From positions 1-16,390 of the forward strand of contig CAKUWD010000045.1 in the NCBI GenBank assembly GCA_934699065.1: a DNA stretch of 16,390 bases, read 5' to 3'. Origin of the DNA: an uncultured Treponema sp. (lineage in GTDB: Bacteria; Spirochaetota; Spirochaetia; Treponematales; Treponemataceae). The notes beneath the pieces were generated by a model. It made no database searches, was not told the DNA's origin, and was given only the letters and a program-made list of their open reading frames with translations. This document shows positions 1 to 5,445 of the stretch, in pieces (position 1 is the first letter of the stretch; every line of letters starts with the position of its first letter). Made by a program: the position numbers and the translations under genes.

Positions 1-70
1 TGTCTTACCTAATTTTGCAGCCAAATCCACGTTTCTGCAAATAGGAGACACAACATATTGTCTCACTCAC

Positions 71-95
71 GGTAGTTTCGACAAGCTCAACCACC
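71..95. repeat. Short dispersed palindromic repeat (GGTGGTTGAG...CGAAACCACC type)
   Basis: This is one copy, in inverse orientation, of a roughly 25-bp imperfect palindrome. Another copy lies at 13845-13869, a near copy at 4483-4506 and an expanded version at 1927-2083. Here it reads GGTAGTTTCGACAAGCTCAA followed by CCACC. Its function is unknown. Its recurrence between and inside genes marks it as a genome-wide repeat. Confidence 0.75.
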
Positions 96-233
96 GTTCC
101 TTCCGGTCTTGTCCGCTACCCCACCCTCCTAGGGGCAAAGCCCCTAAAACCCCAGAAATTTCCCCGCGAGTTTGATAGCAGCTCGCTGCGTACAAACTCG
201 ATAGTGAGCGAAGCGAACGTACAACGCCCCCAT

Positions 234-264
234 AAAAAAAGGCAGGTGAAAAAATCACCTGCCC
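234..264 (-). terminator. Rho-independent terminator of pgi
   Basis: Read on the minus strand there is a perfect 9-bp stem, GGCAGGTGA pairing with TCACCTGCC around a loop of five T, followed at once by seven T residues (A234-A240 on the plus strand). It lies 24 bases past the pgi stop codon, the expected place for an intrinsic terminator. Confidence 0.9.
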
Positions 265-287
265 GTAAAATCGAATTCGTGTGACAA

Positions 288-1871
288 TTACTTTATAAGT
301 AATCCGGCAAAGGCTTTCAAAGCTCCATCCATATTTCCAGAAAGAACAGTCTTAGCAAGCTTCTTACCTAACTGAACTCCCTCTTGGTCAAATGAGTTTA
401 CATTCCAAACGAAGCCCTGGAACATTACCTTGTTTTCGTAGTGTGCGAGCAGGGCTCCGAGGCTCTTTGGATTGAGCTGTGCGCCGTAAATCAGGCTTGA
501 TGGGCGGCCGCCGGCAAATGCCTTGTTTGGATTCTCATCTGATTTACCGCAGGCAAAAGCAACAATCTGGGCTGTTACGTTAGCGCAGAGTTTTACCTGG
601 CTTGTTGAATCTTCAATTACAACATCTTCGCCAGTCTGGTTTTCGCGGAAGGCGATGAACTGGAGAGGAATGATGTCAGTTCCCTGGTGAAGGAGCTGGT
701 AGAATGAGTGCTGACCATTTGTTCCTGGTTCACCAAAAATTACAGGACCAGTTACGTAGCCGAGAGGCTTGCCGTCGCGGTTTACGCTCTTACCATTTGA
801 TTCCATATCAAGCTGCTGAAGGTGAGCAGGGAAACGGCTTAAAGCCTGTGAATATGGAAGAATTGCAGTAGCAGGATAGCCCTGAACGTTTCTCTCGTAA
901 ACACCAATGAGGGCGTCCATAAGAGCAGCGTTCTTTGTGATGTCTTTGTTGAGACAAAGCTTATCTTCTTCTGCGGCTCCGTCGAGGAATTCCTGGAATA
1001 CCTTTGGTCCGAAAGCGAGACTCAAAACAGCTCCGCCTACACCAGAAGTTGAAGAATAGCGGCCGCCGATATAATCATCCATATAGAAGGCTGCCATATA
1101 GTCAGGGTTGTGAGCGAGAGGTGATGTCTCTGATGTAACAGCAATCATGTGCTTGCTTGCATCACAACCGGCCTTTTTAATAAAGTCTTTTACGAAAGAT
1201 TCGTTTGTAAGAGTTTCCAAAGTTGTTCCAGATTTTGAAACAAGAATAAAGATTGTCTTTGAAATGTCGAGAGACTTAACAACACTTGCAGCATCATCAG
1301 GGTCTACGTTAGAGATGAAGTGAGCTTCCATTTTGAAAGTATTGTTTTTCTTTGCCCAGTTTTCGAGAGCAAGGTACATAGCGCGTGGACCAAGGTCTGA
1401 ACCACCAATACCAATCTGACAAACTGTTGTATATTTTTCGCCCTTTTCGTTCTTGAGTTCTCCAGAGTGAACCTTGTCTGCAAACTCAGCAATGCGGCGA
1501 ACCTCGTTAATGTAAAATTCGCGCTTGTTTACGCCGTCTGCCATAACATCTTTTCCAAGCTGACCGCGTGTAAGCTGGTGCAAAACCATACGCTTCTCAC
1601 CAGTGTTGATTACAGCACCGTCCAGAAGCTCCTGATATTTTTCTACAAGCTGCTGCTCTTCTGCGAGCTCGCTAAGAGTTTTAAGAATCTGTTCATTAAC
1701 CTGTTTAGCGGCATAATTATATGTAAGTGCGCCGCCCATAGGAATAGAATATTTTGCAATTCTGTCTGCAGCACCTGAACCAGAAAGTTCATCTGCAACA
1801 GAAACCATACCTTTAAGTGACTGAAGCTTCTTCCATGAAGAAAGCGAGTCTGCATTAGACCATGTTGCCAT
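288..1871 (-). CDS. pgi: Glucose-6-phosphate isomerase
   Basis: This is cytoplasmic phosphoglucose isomerase, which interconverts glucose 6-phosphate and fructose 6-phosphate in glycolysis and gluconeogenesis. The 527-residue product is the usual length for the long PGI form and carries the expected SIS-fold motifs: GIGGSDLG near residues 154-161, SKSGTTLET near 212-220 (phosphate binding), GGRYSSTSGVGG in the middle, MESNGKS, and GTNGQHSFYQLLHQG, which carries family catalytic residues. The ATG at 1871 is preceded by AGAGGT at suitable spacing. It is transcribed alone from its own promoter (1892-1920) to its own terminator (234-264). It appears to be an ordinary housekeeping gene next to the sulfur-type cluster and not part of it. 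Confidence 0.98.
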   Translation of the reverse strand: MATWSNADSLSSWKKLQSLKGMVSVADELSGSGAADRIAKYSIPMGGALTYNYAAKQVNEQILKTLSELAEEQQLVEKYQELLDGAVINTGEKRMVLHQLTRGQLGKDVMADGVNKREFYINEVRRIAEFADKVHSGELKNEKGEKYTTVCQIGIGGSDLGPRAMYLALENWAKKNNTFKMEAHFISNVDPDDAASVVKSLDISKTIFILVSKSGTTLETLTNESFVKDFIKKAGCDASKHMIAVTSETSPLAHNPDYMAAFYMDDYIGGRYSSTSGVGGAVLSLAFGPKVFQEFLDGAAEEDKLCLNKDITKNAALMDALIGVYERNVQGYPATAILPYSQALSRFPAHLQQLDMESNGKSVNRDGKPLGYVTGPVIFGEPGTNGQHSFYQLLHQGTDIIPLQFIAFRENQTGEDVVIEDSTSQVKLCANVTAQIVAFACGKSDENPNKAFAGGRPSSLIYGAQLNPKSLGALLAHYENKVMFQGFVWNVNSFDQEGVQLGKKLAKTVLSGNMDGALKAFAGLLIK

Positions 1872-1891
1872 TTGTATTACCTCTTGCTAAT

Positions 1892-1920
1892 AGTATAGTA
1901 GATAATTTGAGGTGATACAA
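1892..1920 (-). promoter_or_regulatory. Sigma70-type promoter of pgi
   Basis: On the minus strand the sequence reads TTGTAT, 17 bases, TATACT (plus-strand positions 1915-1920 and 1892-1897). This is a good vegetative promoter about 20 bases upstream of the pgi start codon. The ribosome-binding site AGAGGT lies between the -10 box and the ATG. Confidence 0.8.
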
Positions 1921-1926
1921 TATAAC

Positions 1927-2083
1927 GGTGGTTGAGTGACACGAAGTGTCGTATGCATCGTGCGCGAAAGCGCACTAGAAAATAATTTCCTTGAATGCAA
2001 ACAACACGAAGTGTTGTATCGAAACCACCGACGTACGATTTTTAATTGTGGTTTCGATATGCCCTTTGGGCTACTCAACCACC
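1927..2083. repeat. Composite hairpin-rich repeat element
   Basis: This element is bounded by GGTGGTTGAG (1927-1936) and its inverse CTCAACCACC (2074-2083). A second inverted pair, GAAACCAC 2021-2028 and GTGGTTTC 2048-2055, makes two head-to-head copies of the dispersed palindrome. Three small perfect hairpins lie inside the left copy: GACAC-GAA-GTGTC (1938-1950), GTGCGC-GAAA-GCGCAC (1960-1975) and CAACAC-GAA-GTGTTG (2002-2016). Each loop is GAA or GAAA. No protein-coding signal is convincing. It separates pgi from the regulator gene. Confidence 0.75.
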
Positions 2084-2089
2084 AGAATT

Positions 2090-2515
2090 CTAAATATAAT
2101 ACATCTCGCCTATATCGCTGCGATTTTTTTCTACAAGAGTTTCCAGAGTAACAGAATCAACATAATTGTTGATAACATTTTCAAAATCCTTCCAGTAATC
2201 ATCGTTTCCCACATTGCTGATAACATTATTATGAGACTCACCTACCGGCGATAAATCACCTTCCAGAGCCCGAAGAATTTCTCCAGTTGTATACTCATCT
2301 GTTTTCTTTACAAGACGGTATCCTCCATTACTTCCCCTTACCCCGGCAACAAGCTTTGCCTTACTCAGCTGAATCAGAATCTGCTCCAGATATTTAACAG
2401 AAAGATTATGTCTGTGAGAAAGCAGCTTAAGAGAAATAAACTTACCCTCAGGCTGCTCTGCCAGTTCAGTCATAATCAAAAGGGCATATTGCCCGCGTGT
2501 TGAAATCTTATACAT
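2090..2515 (-). CDS. Rrf2-family transcriptional regulator, CymR-like
   Basis: This is a 141-residue Rrf2 winged-helix regulator. The N-terminus (KISTRGQYALLIMTELA), the recognition region (LSVKYLEQILIQLSKAKLV), the wing (VRGSNGGYRL) and ALEGDLSPV are all family hallmarks. It has no cysteine, so it lacks the three Fe-S ligands of IscR, NsrR and RirA. In this, and in its ending (DSVTLETL...MYYI), it resembles CymR, the cysteine-metabolism repressor of Bacillus and Staphylococcus, which works in complex with CysK. The ATG at 2515 has an AAGGAGA site six bases upstream. The gene follows malY on the same strand after 112 bases and is probably co-transcribed with it from the divergent promoter at 3969-3997, which would make it autoregulated. 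Fairly sure of the family; the CymR role is inferred. Confidence 0.93.
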   Translation of the reverse strand: MYKISTRGQYALLIMTELAEQPEGKFISLKLLSHRHNLSVKYLEQILIQLSKAKLVAGVRGSNGGYRLVKKTDEYTTGEILRALEGDLSPVGESHNNVISNVGNDDYWKDFENVINNYVDSVTLETLVEKNRSDIGEMYYI

Positions 2516-2551
2516 GATAAATCTCCTTCAGGAGGGGGAAGCCCGCTCGAA

Positions 2552-2573
2552 CCTCAGCATTTTTATGCTGAGG
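2552..2573. other. Perfect hairpin between the MalY and Rrf2 genes
   Basis: CCTCAGCAT-TTTT-ATGCTGAGG forms a perfect 9-bp stem with a four-base loop in the malY to rrf2 gap. No T-run follows on the minus strand, so it is not a classic intrinsic terminator. It could stabilise or attenuate the bicistronic transcript. The rest of the gap (2575-2640) looks like a decayed copy of the GGGTAGCG repeat family, and the malY stop codon lies inside it. Confidence 0.55.
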
Positions 2574-2627
2574 GCGAATACCCCCTTCGCTCACACTCCG
2601 TTGTTCGCTACCCTCTCAACGGGGGTT

Positions 2628-3800
2628 CTACCCCCGTAACGCCCCCGCAATCCGGTCAAGGGCTTCTTTAAGCAAAGCCTGGGGAGTTGCAATATTTATT
2701 CTCTGGTAAAACTCACCTTCCGAACCAAACATAGTTCCCCGGTCCAGCCATACCTTTGCTTTGTTTACAATAATATTATCCAGTTCTCCGTCCTCTAAGC
2801 CGTAGGCAGAAAAATCCAGCCACAAAAGGAAGGTACCTTCTGGTTCTATAAGCCTAACTAACGGTAGTTTGTTTTTTAAGTAAGTTCGCACAAAGTCTAT
2901 ATTCGAAAGAAGATGCTTTTTAAGAGCGTCCAGCCAGGGTTTGCCATTTTCGTAGGCTGCACGGGCTGCAACTATACCCATAAGACTTGGTTCATCGTAA
3001 CCGGTTTTATCGCGCTCTGCCTTGAACTTTGCACGAAGAGCAGGATTCTTTATAAAGTTTGTTGAAAACTGAAGTCCTGCAAGATTAAAGGTTTTGCTTG
3101 GCGACATTGAAACAATAGAATTCTCAGCCACCTGAGACGACAGTGTTGAAAAAACCGTATGGACATTAGGCTGGTAAACAAAGTCATTATGAATCTCATC
3201 CGCAAAAACAATTACCTTGTGGCGGAGACAAATCTCTGCCATACGGCTAAGTTCCTCGCGCGTCCATACCCGGCTCACAGGATTGTGAGGACTGCAGAGA
3301 ATAAAAAGCTTTACATCATTTTCTATTATCTTTTTTTCAAAATCTTCAAAATCAATCTGCCATTTGCCGTCTTTTTCAAAAAGAGATGAAGTAACCGTAC
3401 GCCGATTGTTTGCTTCTATCATATTTTTAAAAGGATAGTAAACCGGAGTTTGAATAAGAACACTCTCTCCTTCTTTTGTAAAGGCCTTGATTGCGCTGGC
3501 GATTGCAAAAACTACACCCGGAGTTGTTATAAGCTCGCGGCGGTCAAAGGTAAAGTTGTGCTCATTTTTCATCCAGTCTGCCAGAGCCTTGTGGAAGGAT
3601 TCATCCAGGCAGGAATAACCAAAAATTCCATGGTCAATTTTTTTATGAAGTGCCTCAAGAATTGCAGGCGATGTCGGAAAGTCCATATCTGCAACCCAGA
3701 GAGAAAGAACATCGGCGGGTTTACCACGGGGCACAGCAAGATCAAGTTTTACTGCGTTTGTGCCGTGACGGTCTGTAATGTGATTAAAATCGTAGCTCAT
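2628..3800 (-). CDS. malY: MalY/PatB-family PLP-dependent C-S lyase (cystathionine beta-lyase type)
   Basis: This is a fold-type I PLP enzyme of the MalY/PatB subgroup of class II aminotransferases. These typically cleave the C-S bond of cystathionine, cysteine or related thioethers, releasing a thiol or sulfide, pyruvate and ammonia in the cytoplasm. The 390-residue product has the family start (DRHGTNAVKLD), LWVADMDFPTSP near residue 34-45, SPHNPVSRVW near 170-179, DEIHNDF at 201-207, and SPSKTFNLAGLQ with the PLP-binding lysine at about 236. The ATG at 3800 has AAGGAG 8-9 bases upstream. It is read divergently from the nitrogenase-like genes from a promoter holding a palindromic operator. 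Its long leader (about 160 bases) contains a repeat core. The exact substrate cannot be read from sequence; a pure aminotransferase is unlikely. Confidence 0.93.
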   Translation of the reverse strand: MSYDFNHITDRHGTNAVKLDLAVPRGKPADVLSLWVADMDFPTSPAILEALHKKIDHGIFGYSCLDESFHKALADWMKNEHNFTFDRRELITTPGVVFAIASAIKAFTKEGESVLIQTPVYYPFKNMIEANNRRTVTSSLFEKDGKWQIDFEDFEKKIIENDVKLFILCSPHNPVSRVWTREELSRMAEICLRHKVIVFADEIHNDFVYQPNVHTVFSTLSSQVAENSIVSMSPSKTFNLAGLQFSTNFIKNPALRAKFKAERDKTGYDEPSLMGIVAARAAYENGKPWLDALKKHLLSNIDFVRTYLKNKLPLVRLIEPEGTFLLWLDFSAYGLEDGELDNIIVNKAKVWLDRGTMFGSEGEFYQRINIATPQALLKEALDRIAGALRG

Positions 3801-3824
3801 ATAAATACTCCTTCCAGACTGGTT

Positions 3825-3920
3825 TTCAGCAGGGCGTTGCGGGGCGGCGCTTGAGCCCCGCAGAGGGGGTAGCGGAAAACGCCGCAGGTGGTTGAAGCGA
3901 GGGGGAGACTTCCCCCTCCT
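3825..3920 (+). repeat. Dispersed GC-rich repeat core (copy A)
   Basis: This roughly 95-bp intergenic repeat runs from TTTCAGCAGG to TTCCCCCTCC. Copies lie at 6947-7040 (inverted) and 11681-11776. It contains a hairpin GCGGGGC...GCCCCGC near 3839-3861, the shared stretch GAGGGGGTAGCGGAAAACGCC, and a closing hairpin GGGGGA-GACT-TCCCCC (3901-3916) with a T-run after it. Here it lies between malY and its promoter, so it would be transcribed in the malY leader. Unlike the other two copies it lacks the TAGGT-rich terminal inverted repeats. Confidence 0.8.
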
Positions 3921-3942
3921 TTTTTTATAAAAAAACTTTTTA

Positions 3943-3961
3943 ACCTATTGACTTACTAGGT
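3943..3961 (+). promoter_or_regulatory. Palindromic operator 1 (ACCTA-N9-TAGGT)
   Basis: The site is ACCTATTGACTTACTAGGT, with flanking T/A bases extending the dyad to TAACCTA...TAGGTTA (3941-3963). It embeds the -35 box TTGACT. The same half-sites with the same nine-base spacing recur at 3984-4002 and 10624-10642. Rrf2 proteins bind dyads of about this size, and the cluster encodes one, so it is the likeliest binder (inference). Confidence 0.8.
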
Positions 3962-3976
3962 TACTTGAAGTATAAC
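3948..3976 (+). promoter_or_regulatory. Sigma70 promoter of the nitrogenase-like operon
   Basis: TTGACT (3948-3953), exactly 17 bases, then TATAAC (3971-3976) form a near-consensus promoter pointing at the gene starting at 4039. The -35 hexamer lies inside the N9 centre of the left operator palindrome. The right palindrome starts about where transcription should begin (near 3983). A bound repressor would block both RNA polymerase contacts. Confidence 0.85.
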
Positions 3977-3997
3977 TCTATATACCTATTATGTCAA
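3969..3997 (-). promoter_or_regulatory. Sigma70 promoter of malY-rrf2, overlapping the divergent promoter
   Basis: On the minus strand the sequence reads TTGACA (plus-strand 3992-3997), exactly 17 bases, then TATACT (3969-3974). Its -10 box shares four bases with the -10 box of the opposite promoter, so the two cannot be fully occupied together. Its -35 hexamer lies in the centre of the right operator palindrome, mirroring the left side. Confidence 0.85.
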
Positions 3998-4002
3998 TAG
4001 GT
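3984..4002 (-). promoter_or_regulatory. Palindromic operator 2 (ACCTA-N9-TAGGT)
   Basis: Read on the minus strand this is ACCTATTGACATAATAGGT, which matches operator 1 at 17 of 19 positions. It embeds the -35 box TTGACA of the malY promoter and covers the expected start site of the opposite promoter. The two operator centres are 41 bases apart, close to four helical turns, so both would face the same side of the DNA. Confidence 0.8.
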
Positions 4003-4038
4003 AATCTAAAAATGAAACTTGTTTTATAAGAGGTGTAT

Positions 4039-5361
4039 ATGGCAAAGATTCTGGACCAGCCACGTTACAAATGTGCGCTTGCGGCTATGCAGACTGTTCA
4101 GGCAATTCCTGGTGCAATTCCTATTTTGCATTCTGGACCTGGTTGTGCAGCAAAGTTAAATGACAACAATGGGACAAGCGGACGTTACAGCCCGAATATT
4201 TTTCCATGTACGTCTATCAGTGAAAAAGAGGTTGTATTCGGAGGAAGCAGCAAACTCCGTTCTACAATAGAAAATGCCTTGAAAGTTATTGATGCTGATT
4301 TGTTCGTTGTACTTTCGGGCTGTACCGGTGAAATTATTGGCGACGATATTGAAGAGGTTACCGGTAATTTTGCAGATGCTGAAAAGCCGGTTATCTGGGC
4401 AAAGACTCCGGGCTTTAAGGGAAACAACTATGTTGGCCATGACTGGATTTTGAAATCTATTTTTGAACAGTATCTGGAAAATGTGGTTTCGACAGGCTCA
4501 ACCATCGGCCAAAAGGAAAAGGGGCTCGTCAATCTTTTTGTTGCCCCTCCTCAGCAGGATCCTTACTGGCTGGGAAACCTTCGGGAAATTGAGAACTTGT
4601 TGACCGCAATTGGTCTCAAGCCAAATACAATTTTTGGATTTGGACGCGGCTTGGACAATCTTAAGAAAGTTCCAAATGCAGAGTTCACAATTCTTGTTTC
4701 ACCATGGGCTGGTCTTGAGAGTGCAAAATATTTGCAGAGCCGTTTTGGCATTCCACTTTTGCAGTATCCGGTTTTGCCGATTGGCGCAAGTGAGACGACT
4801 AAGTTTTTGCGAGCTGTTCAGGATTTTACCGGAATTGATAAGGGGCTTGTTGAACGTGTAATCGCAGAGAAGGAAGCAGAGTTCTACTATTACATTGAAC
4901 GCTTTGCAGACACTTTGCTTGAAACCCGTATTCTTGGAAAACGCTTTACGGTTGTAAGCGACAGTGAATATACAATTGCTGTTACTAAGTTCCTGGTAAA
5001 TGATATGGGGCTTTTTCCAGAAAAACTTTTTATTGTTGATGATGCGCCAAAGGCTTTCCAGCAGAAAATTACTGATGAAGTAAACAATCTGAATTATGGA
5101 ATTAAAACCCAGGTGCAGTTTACAACAGATGGTCACGATATCCACGAACAGATTAAGAGTTTTGATTTTGCGGGAACTCCGCTGATTATCGGCTCTAACT
5201 GGGAGAAGAAGCTTGCAGCAGAGCTTGGTGCTCACTATGTAAACGTAAGCTATCCTATGCTGGAAAAGCTTGTAATTAATGACCATATTGCCGGCTATTC
5301 GGGAGGCTTGCACCTGCTCGAACAAATCTTTACTGCCGCAATGTCTAAATTGAAACTGTAA
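4039..5361 (+). CDS. Nitrogenase component 1-type protein, NifK/NifN-like subunit
   Basis: This 440-residue protein is of the oxidoreductase/nitrogenase component 1 superfamily and resembles the NifK side of the pair. Cysteines sit where NifK binds the P-cluster: C12 (RYKCALAA), C36 (HSGPGC) and C95 (LSGCTGEIIGDD); C57 is extra. Later landmarks are PPQQDPYWLGNLREI, LPIGASETTKFLRAV and the end motif GYSGGLHLLEQI. It would form a heterotetramer with the next product and accept electrons from a NifH-like protein, but no nifH is in the window. I prefer the ATG at 4039, with AAGAGG five bases upstream; a GTG two codons earlier overlaps that site. Residues 149-156 (VVSTGSTI) are encoded by a dispersed repeat. 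The sulfur-gene context suggests a C-S reductase rather than nitrogen fixation; a scaffold role is possible. Confidence 0.9.
   Translation: MAKILDQPRYKCALAAMQTVQAIPGAIPILHSGPGCAAKLNDNNGTSGRYSPNIFPCTSISEKEVVFGGSSKLRSTIENALKVIDADLFVVLSGCTGEIIGDDIEEVTGNFADAEKPVIWAKTPGFKGNNYVGHDWILKSIFEQYLENVVSTGSTIGQKEKGLVNLFVAPPQQDPYWLGNLREIENLLTAIGLKPNTIFGFGRGLDNLKKVPNAEFTILVSPWAGLESAKYLQSRFGIPLLQYPVLPIGASETTKFLRAVQDFTGIDKGLVERVIAEKEAEFYYYIERFADTLLETRILGKRFTVVSDSEYTIAVTKFLVNDMGLFPEKLFIVDDAPKAFQQKITDEVNNLNYGIKTQVQFTTDGHDIHEQIKSFDFAGTPLIIGSNWEKKLAAELGAHYVNVSYPMLEKLVINDHIAGYSGGLHLLEQIFTAAMSKLKL
4483..4506 (+). repeat. Dispersed palindromic repeat lying in frame inside the NifK-like gene
   Basis: The 24 bases from GTGGTTTCGACAGGC onward match the inverse of the intergenic repeat at 13845-13869 at 23 of 24 positions. 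They contribute eight codons and keep the frame open. The segment falls in a linker between conserved blocks (after ILKSIFEQYL and before KGLVNLFVAPPQQDPYW), where an insertion would be tolerated. Confidence 0.75.
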
Positions 5362-5373
5362 AAAAAAGAGAAC

Positions 5374-5432
5374 GTCATGCTGAACTTGTTTCAGCATCTA
5401 TTAACTAAACCCCGAAACAAGTTCGGGGTGAC
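5374..5432. repeat. Dispersed GTCAT...ATGAC-type repeat (copy 1)
   Basis: This 59-bp element fills most of the gap between the two nitrogenase-like genes. It has two small hairpins, GCTGAA-CTTGT-TTCAGC and CCCCGAA-ACAAG-TTCGGGG, and ends in GTCAT and GTGAC. Other copies lie at 8076-8133, 12671-12739 and 15635-15694. Its translation from an upstream ATG would add 23 spurious residues (MLNLFQHL...) to the next protein. Confidence 0.8.
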
Positions 5433-5445
5433 ACATGGAGGAAAT

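Larger units (their letters stand above)
1..287. other. Gene-free stretch downstream of pgi, made of repeats
   Basis: I see no convincing gene here. The stretch holds a small inverted repeat (GAGACA 45-50 with TGTCTC 59-64), the dispersed palindrome at 71-95, a G/C hairpin AGGGGC-AAA-GCCCCT at 131-145, and a longer inverted pair GAGTTTG 168-174 with CAAACTC 193-199. On the minus strand it contains GGGTAGCGGACAAG, which resembles the GGGGGTAGCGGAAAACGCC core found in the repeats near 3850, 6990 and 11720. The pgi terminator closes it on the right. Confidence 0.6.

Noticed and set aside
67..258. Short minus-strand ORF downstream of pgi
   Set aside because: It is composed of repeat sequence and the pgi terminator and has no family resemblance or ribosome-binding site.
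1936..2254. Plus-strand ORFs over the composite repeat and the Rrf2 gene
   Set aside because: They are shadows of the Rrf2 gene and of the hairpin element, without coding character.
3901..3926. Plus-strand intrinsic terminator (GGGGGA-GACT-TCCCCC followed by T-run)
   Set aside because: It lies in the untranslated leader of a minus-strand gene and no plus-strand transcript is expected to reach it. The hairpin belongs to the repeat core and recurs elsewhere without a T-run.
4699..5397. Long minus-strand ORF (232 codons) opposite the NifK-like gene
   Set aside because: It lies wholly over a well-supported gene, has biased low-complexity composition and starts in a repeat.
5377..5445. N-terminal extension MLNLFQHL... 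of the NifD-like protein
   Set aside because: It translates a dispersed repeat. A good GGAGG site precedes ATG 5446. The same applies to the extensions of the binding protein (12716) and the small membrane protein (13846).
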